Shown here: positions 1 to 12,700 of the stretch, piece after piece
Layout of the letters: each line of letters opens with the position of its first letter
How positions within the stretch are numbered: the first letter of the stretch is position 1
Source: Hevea brasiliensis
Taxonomy: Eukaryota > Streptophyta > Magnoliopsida > Malpighiales > Euphorbiaceae
Length of the DNA: 64,000 nt
Assembly (NCBI RefSeq): GCF_030052815.1
Contig: NC_079496.1
Coordinates: 35,427,593-35,491,592 of the forward strand
Direction: 5' to 3'
Made by a program: the position numbers and the translations under genes
The notes under the pieces: model-generated
Database searches by the model: none
What the model was told of the DNA's origin: nothing
Seen by the model: the letters and a program-made list of their open reading frames with translations, nothing else

Positions 1-688
1 TATTTAAAGCAATTTGACATTTTTGAATATGGGGCCTACAAATTCATCACAAATGCTTCCAATATAATTAGTAACACACTAATTGTTTATCATCATTAAA
101 ATACAGATTAAGACACCTAGGTCAAACAATCTCCTCCTTTTTTATTATGACAAACAATTAATAGATGAGAAAAAAATTAATCACTAGTATAGTGTGTGAG
201 GTTAAAAAAGATTCTCCCCTTAATGTAGTCCCCCTTTCAAACTCAATTAATTTCTTAATTGGAAAAAAAAAATAAAGGGAGCACATGAAGAAAGGTTTTG
301 TTGACTCAATTAGTGCAATGACATGATGTTATGAGTCCTAAATGAATAGTAAATTTCAACTAACTCAATAAATTCATTTCCAAGAAATATATCCAAGTCA
401 ACAATCAATAATAGAATGACAATGTAAATAAAGGTTCACAAGAGTATATCCATAAAGTGCATAAGTGCATAATAATTCTCAAAATATCATCAACATTATA
501 AAAATATTAGCCAAAATAAATATCATCATCCACTAACCAACTATCTACCCTTTTTGTGATTTTCAAAAGGGAAAGAAAACACAACCATCAAAACACAAAT
601 ATTTCATATTCAATCATAAAGACCCAATTATCATTGATTCACACAATACATTTGCATTTAACTAAACATTAAACATATTGATAGACAT
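1..688 (-). other. AT-rich flank, possible SIRE-type copia 3' remnant
   Basis: No open frame of note. Around 128-156 the minus strand reads as a run resembling the 3' end and polypurine tract of SIRE/Maximus-type copia elements (a TTTGTCAT-like stretch, then A-rich and GGAGGAGATTG). This is recognition by eye only; the rest of the block shows nothing I can assign. It ends where the copia LTR begins. Confidence 0.3.
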
Positions 689-2784
689 TGTTAGTAGTAT
701 ACCCTAGAGCATAATTTGTAATTTGTATCTGGTAAATATTTATTCCCTATTAATAGCAAATATCTTTTCTTTTAATTTAAATGGTTTAAATTTAATTGAA
801 AATATCCTTTAGCATCTTGTTAGATGTTCCATTATTAAGATATTAAGAATATGAGTGATAGAATGACCTAGCACAAGTGTTATAAATTATGGTTCACAGT
901 TGAAGATATCTCATTGGATATGATTTATCCATATAAACTGTCACATATGTTGGTTTTTATGAATTAGTATGAGATACTAATAAGATAAAATAGTGAGTCT
1001 CATGCCATATAACAAATACAATGGGCACTTATAAGATAAGTAAGCCGAACTAGTGACATAAAGATGACATATACATGGAGTTTACTTTTATGAATACATA
1101 ATCATCTAGATAATAATAGTGCATATAATCCCTTGACTTGAGATAACGTGATTATCTTATATATAGGTGGTTTGAGTTTGATACTACTTACATACTTGTA
1201 CTAGGTATGGGTATATGGGCATGTGCTGGCTTCGACTAGTTATATATGGAGATAAGTTTTTAGTAAAGATGGGATTCATTGCCTTAAGTAAATAGGGATA
1301 AAATCCTATACCTATCTAAATTATTCTTAATAAATAAAGTTTCTAGCTAGGATAGATAAACTAAATAAAAAAAAAGGTTTCTGATTGAAAAGTATTATTA
1401 ATCAAGAATTATAATTAAGATGAGGACATAAGATTCCACGCAATTAGGGTTTGACATAGCCATGAAGCTGGAATTGGGATTATGTAATGGAAAGATTTTA
1501 GTGCATGGCATGCATGATCAAGATTCAAAATTTAAGAGATGAAGTAATTCATCACTAGTTGGGAAGTCATAGTGCACTATGCTAGGTTAATAGAACTAAG
1601 AGTGGAAAGAGAATTTTACTCTTGGCATGGAAAGAGCTCTAATAATACTAAATAGTTAATATTATTCTTATTGCCAATTAGTTATCAACCTAAGAAATCA
1701 CACACATAAGAAAAAAATGATCAAGGCATAAATAATTTGATTAATTAATTAAATAGTTTAATTGATTAATTAAATTAATGAATTTAGTTTATAATTAGAT
1801 TGCAAAGTCTCTAGCATGACTTGAAACTAAATTCAACAATGGAAGAATCTAAGCTAATATTTAAAGTGTTTAAATATAAGCTTGATTAATTAATTAAAAG
1901 AGTTTAATTAATTAATGAGTTATTAGAATTTATTTGGCTATTATGGCTTGAGAAGTTATGAGAGAAAATTGGATAAATGGCTTGTTAGAGAATTCCATAA
2001 TACTTTAGGGATATGGCAATCCCTAAAGTGCTATTGCTTAATTCAAATCCATAATTAATACAAACTTGACAAGTGGAACAATCGAAGGTTGAAAACACAT
2101 CTAATTATTTAATTAGATGTTAAAACTTATAAAGTTAGTAATGGTTAGTGCTCTTCTACTAATTGATTTTAGAGAATTAGAATCTCTAAATGTTAGAGAT
2201 TAGAAGGCCACTTTAGGATATGGGAATCTCGAAAGTATAAAAAGGCCAAGTCTTCCTTTTGGAAGACAACTTTGAAGATTTCACTTTCTGCTTCCTTTAT
2301 TTTCTCTCAGGCCAAACACTCTCTTTTTCCTTCTTGTGTTTAATTCAAGAGAAATTAGAAGTTGTTACTCTTGAATTAAAGCAAGAGAAATTATTTTTAC
2401 TCTTCCATAAAATTAAAACCAAAGAAACCTAAATCCTCTTCTTGTGCAAGTTATTGGCCAAACTAAGAGAGGGAGCACAAAAGGGATTTTGGTACAAAGT
2501 TGGAGCTTTGATCAAGTTGTTCATGTGGACAGACTAGAGGACCGACAATTGGAGGTTCTTGCTTCTTGGATTTGGTGTTAGATTTGATTCTATACCTATT
2601 CAAGTAAATCCCTAAAACCTTAATTATGTTTATGGTTTTAGTTTCTTAATGGCATTATAAGAGTTGTAATAAACTGATATGTGTTTTTGCGATATTAAAA
2701 CTAGCTTGTATGAGTTGCATGAAACACTTAGGATTTCAAAATTGAAAATTGCTATTTTGTACCCTTGGTGGTATTTTTCTTTCA
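689..2784 (+). repeat. 5' LTR of the copia element
   Basis: The LTR runs from TGTTAG at 689 to TTTCA at 2784 (about 2.1 kb), with standard TG...CA ends. It is followed after two bases by a tRNA-iMet primer site, which fixes its 3' end. A TATA box at 2236-2243 marks the likely U3/R boundary. It contains several TTAATTAATTAA palindromic runs. The second LTR is outside the window, so divergence cannot be measured here. Confidence 0.85.
2236..2243 (+). promoter_or_regulatory. TATA box of the copia LTR
   Basis: TATAAAAA lies 550 bp before the LTR end and is followed by a pyrimidine-rich leader (2250-2320). It is placed as expected for the retrotransposon promoter. Confidence 0.6.
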
Positions 2785-2786
2785 AT

Positions 2787-2799
2787 TGGTATCAAAGCC
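2787..2799 (+). other. Primer binding site, initiator-Met tRNA
   Basis: TGGTATCAAAGCC differs by one base from the plant initiator-Met tRNA primer site TGGTATCAGAGCC and sits 2 bp after the LTR end. Confidence 0.85.
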
Positions 2800-3959
2800 A
2801 CCCTATTTTGGTTGAAATTGAGAAAAATTGATTTTAATGTGTTACGCTTAAAAGGGCTATTTTTCGAATTTTAATTTTCTTCAATTTCTTCCTAATGGTT
2901 AAAGTGTTTAACCTCATTCCCAACTAAAATAACATGTTGAGATTCCAAAAGAATTAATTTAGTTTTGAATATAAGATATTTAAAATGAAACTTTTATTTA
3001 AGTGTTGAATATATGCTTATGTATAATGGGTGATCAAGGACTTAGAAGACCGATGTGATTGGTATATATATATATATAAGGGATGTATTATAAAGTTGTT
3101 ATAATTTTCTCTAGGCTATAAATTCATTTATTTTGGCTTGCATGCTCAATTATTTTTTTTTTTAATATTTTCACCTTAGTATGCTTAATGTAATTAGCAT
3201 TGGTGGAAGTTACAAGAAGAAAAGGAGGTCATATCATTGATAAACATCAGTGGGAGTGCAAGACTTGAAGAGTTGAAGATATTCATGCTTGGTTCTAATA
3301 GATGAATGTTAACTTAAGTTACCCTAAAATTTAGTCCATGTGGCTAGGATTAGATTCTCATAAAATAGCTCATGATCATACCTTTTACATTATTGCTAAT
3401 GAATGTATGAATGAGATATGTATGTTCATGAATGTATATGAGATATACATAAAAATAGTTAATGTGTAAAGTGAGACTTTATTATAACTAAATTGGCCAA
3501 GAAATCTTCCAATTAAATGATTAAGTTACTAACAGTGTAAGTTTGGAAATTACATCATAGCTCTCCACTAAGGCAATTATTTAGAAAGTTTTAAACATTT
3601 ACATTGTTGGCTATGATAACATAAGAATGATGTATTTGGTTTAAGAGATCTTTTTAAAGTAATTGTTAAACATGAGATGTTGTAAGTATGTAAATACTTT
3701 AGTGACAAAGAATGGATTTACCTGAGGTCATTAAGGTTGAAATTTACATACTTACTGACTTAGTGGGTTTGACTTAACTAATGCAAGAAAAACTAAGAAT
3801 GGATGTACCTGAAGTTTTGAACATTAGGATTGAACCTCACATGAGATATAAAGAGTAAAGCGTTACTCACTTATATATTGTTATGAATCCAAGAATAGAT
3901 GTACTTGAGGATGATTAGCAATTTATAAGAGTTCAATCACCTATTCCAACTAGGATTTT
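2800..3959 (+). other. Copia leader, degenerate gag 5' region
   Basis: No open frame survives. A TA-rich microsatellite lies near 3061-3077. A phrase close to AAGAATGGATGTACCTGAGG recurs at about 3712, 3798 and 3891, spaced 85-95 bp, indicating short degenerate repeats in the leader or early gag. I see no other function here. Confidence 0.4.
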
Positions 3960-5085
3960 TGTTTTTATATTGGAAGTGCAAGATTCGCTAAATTAGTGAA
4001 AGGACCAATTAGAATCTTATTACTTTCTGCAGTTAAATATGATAAACTGACATCAAAACCATTGAACATTCTGGCTGGTATACTTCATAACAATAGGCTA
4101 ATTAGTCCTAACTTCTCACATTAGTTAAGAAATCTGAAGGTTGTCTTGAATTTAGAACATGTTGGACATATTTTGGACTCAAAAGTTCTTTGTCCCTTAC
4201 CTGAAGGGGCTTCTCAAGAAGAACATGACCTTTAGCTAAGCGGAAGATGATGACGTCCAAACAAGGTGTTACATACTTGCTTCTATGATTAATGAGTTAC
4301 AAAAGCAACATGAGAAGATGCATACATCATCTGAAATCTTAAATCACCTACAAGAGTTGTATGGCGAACATAGCAGGAATGCTAGAAATGAGATATCTAA
4401 GCAGCTATTCAGGATGAAAATGACTGAAGGGATGGATGTGGGGGGCCCTATGTACACAAGATGATTAGGCTCATTGAGTAGCTTGAGGCATTTAAGTTTT
4501 CAATGGACTTCTCACTTCAGATAGATTTGATCTTAAAATCCCTTTCTGAGTTATTTAGATCTTTTATCACAAATGGACTTCTCACTTCAGATAGATTTGA
4601 TCTTATAATCCCTTTCTGAGTTATTTAGATCTTTTATCACAAATGGACTTCTCACTTCAGATAGATTTGATCTTATAATCCCTTTCTGAGTTATTTAGAT
4701 CTTTTATCACAAACTTCCATATGACTAAGACTGAATGCACACTTGCTAGGTTATTAAATCTACCACATAAAATAATATGCCTGGCAGTAAGGGAAAGGAA
4801 GTTGCTTTAGTTATTTCTTCTTTTGAAAAGTCCAAGAAGAAGAAAGGTAGCAAAAAGAAGAAAACTTCCACCCTGGGTCCATGTAGCAAAATTGCCAAAA
4901 ACCATTCTAAGAAGAAGAAGAAGGCTGAAACTGTTACAGATAAATGAAAGTATTTCCATTGCACTATGGCAGACAAAGGAAAGTATTTCCATTATCAGAA
5001 GGATAGACATTAGAAAAGAAATTGCCCAGAGTATTTGGCGTCTCTGAAAAACAAGAAGGATAAGCCTTCTGAAGATATGTCCATA
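3960..5085 (+). pseudogene. Copia gag (UBN2-like capsid and zinc knuckle), broken
   Basis: Translation in shifting frames gives a copia-type gag: residues ASMINELQKQHEKMHTSSEI, then a stretch ending in LYGEHSRNARNEISKQLF, then a Lys-rich linker and a zinc knuckle. The knuckle (4981-5026) reads YFHY...H-stop-KRNCPEYL where copia elements have CFHC...GHWKRNCP, so two Cys became Tyr and Trp became a stop, all G-to-A changes. A 33-bp partial duplication just upstream (from 4946) still keeps one FHC. A 70-bp triplication at 4502-4711 shifts the frame. The role of gag would be the particle shell and RNA packaging; this copy cannot make it. Confidence 0.75.
4502..4711 (+). repeat. Three tandem copies of a 70-bp gag segment
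   Basis: The block beginning AATGGACTTCTCACTTCAG starts at 4502, 4572 and 4642, exactly 70 bp apart. Copies 2 and 3 look identical and copy 1 has one A/T difference. Seventy is not a multiple of three, so each copy shifts the gag frame. Confidence 0.95.
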
Positions 5086-5548
5086 TCTTATTATTTAGAT
5101 TTTGATAATACTCATAGTTTATCTATAGATTGGGTTTTAGATACTAGTGCAAATTCTCATATATATTTTGATATGTAGGAACTAGCAAGTAGTAACAGCT
5201 TAGAGATATAAGATGTTAGACTTTGGATTGATAATCGAGCAAGTGTTATAGCATTAGCCATACAGTTAAAATCTTTGTATCTAAAAGAACATGTTTTGTT
5301 TTTAGCTCATATTTTGTATGTACCTGATGCTTTTAAAAATATCATTTATATATCTAGTTTGACTAGTAATGGATATGAATTTTATTTTATAGATGATGTT
5401 TGCAATATTTATTTTAGAAATAAAATTTTTGGCATGGGTTATTTGCAAGATGGTCTTTATTATTTAGATAATAATAATAAAACAACTCTAAGTAATCAAA
5501 TTAAGTTTAATGAAATCATTAAAACCAAATCAAGTTCAAGACAACTTT
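5086..5548 (+). pseudogene. Copia protease and GAG-pre-integrase segment
   Basis: The protease motif region reads DWVLDTSANSH at about 5130-5160, where active copia proteases have D-T-G; the Gly is now Ser. An open frame at 5275-5553 gives YVPDAFKNIIYISSLTSNGY and then FGMGYLQDGLYYLD, the typical protease C-terminus and GAG-pre-integrase start. A stop at about 5176 and another near 5210 break it. The frame is cut at 5548 by LTR B'; the pre-integrase segment with its usual LWH..LGH motif is missing on both sides, so some 20-30 codons were lost with the insertion. Confidence 0.8.
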
Positions 5549-8545
5549 TGTGACACCTCTCACCCATCTAAAGTGTAGCCGAGCAAGGCATGTGACACTC
5601 GGTGCCGGAGCACCTTAACTTATCTTATTAGATTTTTTAGTATTCATATTTTATTTTATTAATTTGGGGTTAATATATTAATTGGAGAAACTGACAGAGT
5701 TTCCTCTAAATTATTCACAATTTTGAAGATTTTCACCTGTTAAAAATCTCAATAATAATTTCAAATATGTATAATTTTTCCCAATCTCAAATTTCGTCTC
5801 AATATCTTAAACTCAAATTTTTATGCATTCCATGCATAAATAAATAAATGCTCACATTCATAAAAGAAATACCCAAATTTCATTAATTTACATAATTTAC
5901 AAATAATTACATAAGTTCATAATTTACGTGACAAAATGAAAGTTTAATTACAAAATACAAAATTAACTAATGGAGCCTAGTGGGTCCTACCAAAATACAC
6001 TGCACCAATGAGGTGACACAGTCTGACACTGATGCAGATCCAAAACTCAGACTCCCAATCTATGATCTACTGGGCTCTCGCTCTTGATCTCCAGTACCTA
6101 CGCGTGGCAAAAAGCGATGCGCTAAATATAAAGCTTATTGGTGCCCATATAATATAAAAAAAATAAACTAAATAGTTAAATATGCAGAAATTATGCTATT
6201 ATTTCATGTAGACTGAATTTTTGGTCATTATTTGTAATATCCTTAATTTAATGATTTTTATGTTCATTATGTGGTTGTAAATTTTGAAGACTTATTTTAA
6301 TTACCCAAGTAATCTATACCAGTTGACTAGACTGGATAAATGGGTAAACTAGCACTGGTTACTAAGTACCTTAGGCCGTCACACCACCGGTCACATAGTG
6401 TTTGCCAGGTGTGCAATACAATGGCTAACAAGCCATAATAACAATCGGGCATAAAGCCGAGTATGTCAAAGAAATAGCAAAATGGCCATAGGCCATAATA
6501 TCACAAAATGGCATTAAAAGCCATAAATCACGAAATGGCATGAAGTCATAGGTAGTACTGCAATCGGAACCCTATTGGCATGCCAACCTATCCAAACCAA
6601 TCATACTAGGCATACAAGGACATATTAGCAAAGTTAGGTTTTGGTTCTTTGCATTTGATGTTATAGTGGTTTCTATTCACATTAGTATTCATTCAAATTT
6701 TTTACTTTTTCATAAATAATAGATATCAAAATTCTAATTCCATGCTAGTACCACATTTTGGGTTATAAATTTGTTGGCATTAGTTGCCAATTGTTATTCA
6801 AAGCTTCCTAGAAGAAATTTCAAAATTTTAGATTTTGTCATTTATGTTTACTGTCCATTGGACCAATCTATAGTGGGAATTTGGCTAAACTTTCTTCATC
6901 AAAGTTGCTCCTTAATGTCTCTACTTTAATTCCCTTTTGAATCACTCCATATGGAGTTTTGTAGTTCAAGTTATGGCATTTTTACCATAACTGGCCAGAA
7001 TGGTCCATGTCTAAAATTTTTGGATAAATTTTGGTTCTGGCAGTTTTAATGAGTTAATTTTGATTAGTAATTTGATTAGTTTATGGCCAAAATTTGGGTT
7101 TCTATTCCCCATAAAAGTTGTTCTACTATGTCTAAGCTTTCCATGGGTTCAAGAATCAGGTCATTTGGACTTCTCTACACAAAGTTATGGCCATTTGAAC
7201 AAATACTGTTCATATGATCATTGTTCTAGGTCTAGATTTTGGTTAGCCGAATTCAAGCTAATTTTAGGTCATTTTTTTGATGGTTTTCTAGGCAAGATCT
7301 CTCCATAAAAAATGTGGCATTATGTCCCTACTTTCACCTTCTATTAGCCATACACCAATTGAAGCTACACAATTTAACTTTTGGCTGCCCAAACTCACTG
7401 GACTCAAAGTCCAGAATTTTCAGCAAAATGGCAGCACCTCCCATTCATGATTCAATGCCACAATCACTTCCATTTTAGGGTCCAACCATGTCAAATGGTC
7501 ACTAATTGACCTTAAGAATACCAATTTAATAACAATTTGATAAAACCCTAATTTTAGCTCAAACCTTAATTTCCACACTTCCATATTCAAGCAACACAAA
7601 TCATAAATAATAACCAATCATATATATATATATATATATACATATACTTATTACCTATCACTTGTGAACAAGTTTAATCAAATCAATTTAATCAAATTCC
7701 TAGTGATCCTAAGGCTGGCCGAAATCTAAGTTGTTCACCCATGCATCCATTTCATCAATTCTTCTTGCATTCACTCACAATTAGAGTTAATTCAAGGAAT
7801 TTCAAAGAATTTGAAACTAGAAATACACTTACCACACTAGACAGAAATTTTCCCTTGCTAAACTTCAATTTTCTTTCCCTTTCTTAGTAGCCAAACACTC
7901 TAGTAGGATCCAAGGATTACTTTTAGTATTGGGGCTTTGAGTTTTTGCATGAGGAACAAGGGGATTCAAGCTTGAAGAAAAGAGAAAATAGAGGAGAAGA
8001 AGAAGAGCTGGTTTGGCCAGCTTGTGAAGGTGAGAAAGATGAGTTAAATTTTGTTTTATTTTATCTCTTTTATTCTTTCTTATAAGTGCTTGTCTAATTT
8101 TTATTGGTGAAAAAATTTTAATTGCATCATGCTTAGTTAATAAATTTGATTTTTATTTTCTTTTCTTTTTTTTTTCTTATTTCTATTTTCATTTAAATTT
8201 ATATCAATATTTATTCACATTTTATGTCATATACCTCACTTACTTAAATAGAAAAGTTGGTCAAAAATCATATCTGAAGGTGAAATAACCAAAATGCCCT
8301 TCGTTTTGTTTAATGAGCTAAAATTATCTGCACCAATTTACATAATTTTTTTTCTTGTATTTTCTTGACATTCTATTGTCGTCTAAACCTTAGAAATCCT
8401 TCACTTAAGTCTTAATAATTATTTCACAGGATTCCCTAAGGGTCTAGGATTGCTAACTGTCCTCACAGTCGCTTCCCATTAGGGTTACCCATCGCCGTAG
8501 CTTTGGCTCATTTAACCTTCTTGCATTTCATTTCTTAAATTTTTT
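5549..8545 (-). repeat. Truncated gypsy LTR, family B' (solo)
   Basis: It starts TGTGACACCTCTCACCC at 5549 inside copia coding sequence, and its first 70 bp resemble the start of LTR B at 52208 (shared GAGCAAGGC and GAGCACC blocks). It carries the same ordered landmarks as LTRs A and B, including a CCCATCGCC...GGCTCATTTAACC segment near 8485, but lacks the last ~170 bp up to the expected TTACA end. Copia sequence resumes at about 8546. Orientation is inferred from the landmarks shared with the minus-strand A LTRs. A TA microsatellite lies at 7620-7640. No gene is inside; the ORFs at 7060 and 7420 are chance frames. The right edge is uncertain by about 15 bp. Confidence 0.65.
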
Positions 8546-9395
8546 AGAATCACAAAGTTAGAAAAGATGGGGATTTTATTCACATTGAGTTCTAAATCTA
8601 CCCCAACTTCTGAATCCTATTTTCAAGGCAAGATGACTAGAAAACTTTTTATTGGCTAAGGGATAAGAGCTAAAGAAGTTTTGAAGCTAGTACTTAGTGA
8701 TATATGTGACCCATTTAAAGAAATGGCAATAAGAGGTTTTTCCTACTTCATTACTTTTAGAGATGATATATCAAGTTATGGATATTTGTATTTGATAAAA
8801 TACAAATATGAATCCTTTGAAAAGTTCAAGGAATGTAAATATGAAGTAGAGAAACAAGCAAGAAAGTGTATTAAAACTCTAAGATCAGATTGAGGGGGTG
8901 AATACTTAAGTACTGAATTCAGTAAGTTCCTAAAAGAACATGGCATTGTTTCTCAATTAACCCCTCCTGGAATAATACGGTTGAATGGTGTATCTAAAAG
9001 GAGAAATTGTACCCTATTAGATATGGTGTAAATTATGATGAACTATACTGACCTTGTAATCTCTTTATGGGGATTTACTTTAGAAACAACATTATACTTT
9101 CTAAATCGTGTCCCTTCCAAATTAGCCTCTTCTACTCCATATGAGACATGGTATAGAAAACAACTAAGTCTTAAACATGTTAAAATTTGGGGTTATCCAG
9201 CTTATATCAAAAAGTTAAAGACTGATAAATTGGAAACAAAATCTGAAAAGGGACGATCTATTGGATATCCAAAAGATAGTTTTGGATATTATTTCTATTT
9301 TCTTGCAATACAAAGAGTTGTGATAAGTAGAGATGCTATTTTTTTCTTGAGAAAGAGTTTATTCAAGAAGATGGCAGAGGGAGGAAAATAGAATT
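8546..9395 (+). pseudogene. Copia integrase core, broken
   Basis: The frame resumes as TKLEKMGIL...YFQGKMTRK (end of the pre-integrase region), then the rve core: the first Asp in LVLSDICDPF, then FITFRDDISSYGYLYL, the second Asp in LRSD-stop-GGEY, and the glutamate site. The last reads NGVSKRRN where copia integrases have N-G-V-[SA]-E-R-R-N, so the catalytic Glu is Lys. It continues through LNRVPSKLASSTPYE and the WGYPAY region to KSLFKKMAEGGK. There are stops after SD and after LLDMV. It ends at the D insertion; the RT that should follow is not in view. Confidence 0.85.
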
Positions 9396-9743
9396 TGTAG
9401 ACCCTATTTTTGTGACCTTATGGACATGTGCATTGAAGTCGTAAGAAACTCGATGATGAAAAAATTATATGACTATAAGTTATATTTAAGAATGTTAAAA
9501 ATAAATAATTATATGTATGGCACAATTCTATAAGAAATTTTTTAAAAAATAGAAAATAATAAAATAAAATATATTTATTAAAAAACCTATCTGGACTCTA
9601 TGAGCCTAATAAGACCTGAATAGAGATTTTAATTAAATAAAAATCTCACTTAAAATAATTTTTAGAAAAGAAAATTTTATTTCTATCTTTCTCTTTCTTC
9701 CTCACTCTTCCTCTCCCATACAATCTCTTCTTTCCTCACTCTC
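9396..9743 (+). repeat. 5' LTR of D, first 348 bp
   Basis: This is the start of D's U3, beginning TGTAGACCC. Element A cuts it at 9744 and it resumes at 39360. It is AT-rich with a CT-rich tail (9680-9743). No gene. Confidence 0.7.
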
Positions 9744-12700
9744 TATCACACCTTACCCCTCTGTAAGGCATAATATGATCCCGTAGTATACCTAATAAAT
9801 TACCGACTCCGTCTACTAATAACCCATTAAATATACTACAAGAGATTTTAAAATAATTTTCTTACTTTTTAAAAGTGGTGAGCTTTTCTAGTAGGTATTA
9901 AAAACATTTACTTGAAGTTTAAAGATTTGATAAAATTTTTGTCCATTTTTATTTTTCCGCAAATTTTGAAAAAATATCGATAGAGTGCCGGCTGTATTTG
10001 AGAAAACTGAAAATTTTACCTATAGAAAACACTTCCAATATAACACTTCATGAATTCACAACCACCATCATAATTCAGATCAGCACAATTTCCTCCAAAC
10101 TCCACAATTCAATTAATATTTCATAACTCAAAATTTCAATTCAATTATTTAGAAAAATAGTAATAATTAATTTCATACACATTACATTAAAGAAAAATTA
10201 ATTTACATTTATTAGTCCAAAAATTACATCAGAAAATCCAAAATAATATTATTACAAAATCTGTAAAACTGCTCATGATCACTTTACAAATGTACATACA
10301 GTCAATTACATCAAAATAAATATGTACAATCAGGGTATAAAATTATACCTGTCAAAAGGTCCAAAAGTAGCACTGAAATCCTCAGCAGCTCACTCCGCTG
10401 CTTTACTAGTCTCTCTATCTGCGACGGTAATAAACAGCCATCGCTAAGTACAACGACTCAGTGGTGCACAACATAACAGAAATACAAATTTATGCACAAT
10501 TTAAATCACAATTATCTCGAATATGATATTGAAGTCAATAAATAAATACAAATCATCATTTCAAATTCAAGTCAAATAATTTTTCATTTTAGAAGTAGCA
10601 AAATAGATTTTATAAAAACACACAATCATATCATGCCATCAGTGTAATGTTCATCTTAATAGCCAGAGGCTTATGAGGAATCTCAAGGCTAGCTAGCTCA
10701 AACTATGGGTACCCATTCAATTTTTTCCACTACTGGCATACACCTCCACACTTCAGCCAGAAAGGGAATTCAAAATTCAAACTAATTCCTCCCACTATGC
10801 ATGCTAGTTAGGCATTCAGATAAATGGTCATGACACTGTAGTTTCCAAACTATCTTAACATTTTACTAAATATTTATTGACAATTCAAACACATACAATT
10901 AAATTTCCAACAATTTAAGTCAAAAGCATAATATTCATTTCATTCATAAATTTGCAATAAAAATAAATCACAATTTATTCATCAAAACAAATTGTCAGGA
11001 GAATTTCCAGAAAAATTTTATGTTGTGCACAAACCTTATGCGAGTCGCCTCTAGGCCTTGACTCGATGTCTCGGGTTCTTTCTCGGTATTCTTTTCAACT
11101 AAAATACTCAATTTTGCAGTGTTTCAATATCATAACGTATAATAAATTCAATAATAAATTCACAATTACTTATGTTCAGCTCTAATATACTTAATTTAAC
11201 GTTCTTTGAATTTTATATTTCGTGGTTACTATTCACGATACTATTCAAGTCAAATTATTGACTTTCTTATGCTTAATAGGTATGGGAATTTCAATTTCAC
11301 CTAGATACCACATTTTGGTTGCTTAATTTGTTGATTTTGGTTGCCCCTTCAATTTTTAGGTCTCCTAGGCACAATTTCAAATTTTCAGTTTTGATGTCCA
11401 GTTTTACACTGTTCCATTGGTCATGTTGCTATAGGAATTTGGCTAAGTGTTCTTCAATCAAAGTTGTTCCTTATTGTCTTATCTTTAATTCTCTTTTTGA
11501 ATCACTCTATTTGGAGTTTTTTAGCCTAAGATATGGTCATTTGAATATGGCTGGCCGGATTGATTTAACCCAAGTTTCTGGGCACCTACTTTGGTTCTAG
11601 CAGTTTTGGATCTCTAATTTTGGGTGGCAAAATGACTTAGTTATGGGCAGAGTTTAGCTTTGTATTCTTCATGAAAGTTGTAGTGCTATGTCATACCTTT
11701 CTAATGCCACAAAAATCAGGTCATTGTACCTATATAGCCAAGTTATGGCCAAATAAACAAATACTGTTCATTTGGTAATTTTGGTACAGTGGCAGTGCAC
11801 GAAACCCGGGTTTGACCTAATTGTTCACTATGTTAATTTCATTTTCCGAGCATGGTTCCTGAATGAAAAATGTGCCATTATGTGTCTATTTTTATTCTCA
11901 AATGGTCTCACACCAATTGGAGTGGTAAAATTTCAGCTTTGGTCCCTAAAAGAGACCTAGGTCAAGCTATCAGAATAGTGACTCTAACCAATCTGAATTA
12001 CACTTGGTTTCTACCAATTCAAACATATCACAAATGGTCCCAATTTACCATTTCTTAATTTAATTAGGGTCATTTGTACCAATTGACCATTTCCCCAATG
12101 TTTCCCTAATCTTCAAGATGCTTAAGAACCCTAATTACACAATTGTGTAATCTAATGCAATTAAAGTTTATAATCATTGTCTACATGCTTAATTCAACCT
12201 AATTAACCATTCAAGTTCATCAAAATTATTCAATTCAACCTCCACTTAATGCTGGCTGAAATTCCCTTAATAATCCCCCATAATTGTTTTCTTTGAATTT
12301 AAGTTGATTTCTAAGTTAACTTAAATCATATGCTTTAACTAAAGAATTTAACTTTAAATAACTTACCTCAACTTCGAAGTTCACTCAATCAATTTCTTCT
12401 CTCTTTCCTTCTTTCTTTCTTGCTCAATCTCCTTCTCAAGTGAAGTTAACAAGGTTTAATAGAAAATTTTAGGGGATTTTAGGGTTAATTGGGTGGAAAA
12501 TCAAGCTTGAATCAAGCTTTCATGGAGGGTTAGCAATGGAGGTGAGAGAGAGTGAGGGTGGCCGAACCTATTAGGGAAGAAAAGTTCTGAATTTTTTTCC
12601 CTTTTTGGTTATTTTATGTTAATTAACTTAATTTGACTTAGTCAATTATTGGGGAAAAATTAAAATTATTTTTTTTGACATCACTCATGATGTCATGTAT

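Larger units (their letters stand above)
689..9395 (+). mobile_element. Ty1/copia retrotransposon, 5' part, decayed and interrupted
   Basis: The plus-strand copia element has a 5' LTR (689-2784), an initiator-Met tRNA primer site, a gag remnant, a zinc-finger and protease segment, a GAG-pre-integrase domain and an integrase core. The order gag-PR-IN before RT is copia order. Two insertions break it: LTR B' at 5549-8545 and the large gypsy element D at 9396. RT, RNase H and the 3' LTR are not in the window; they may lie beyond D's far end. Stop codons, frameshifts and lost catalytic residues show it is dead and is the oldest layer of this nest. Confidence 0.85.

Noticed and set aside
3061..3080. 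TATATATATATA as a promoter
   Set aside because: It is a simple TA microsatellite in the copia leader, downstream of the primer site.
7060..7617. ORFs in LTR B'
   Set aside because: They contain no domain and are not kept in the related LTR B.
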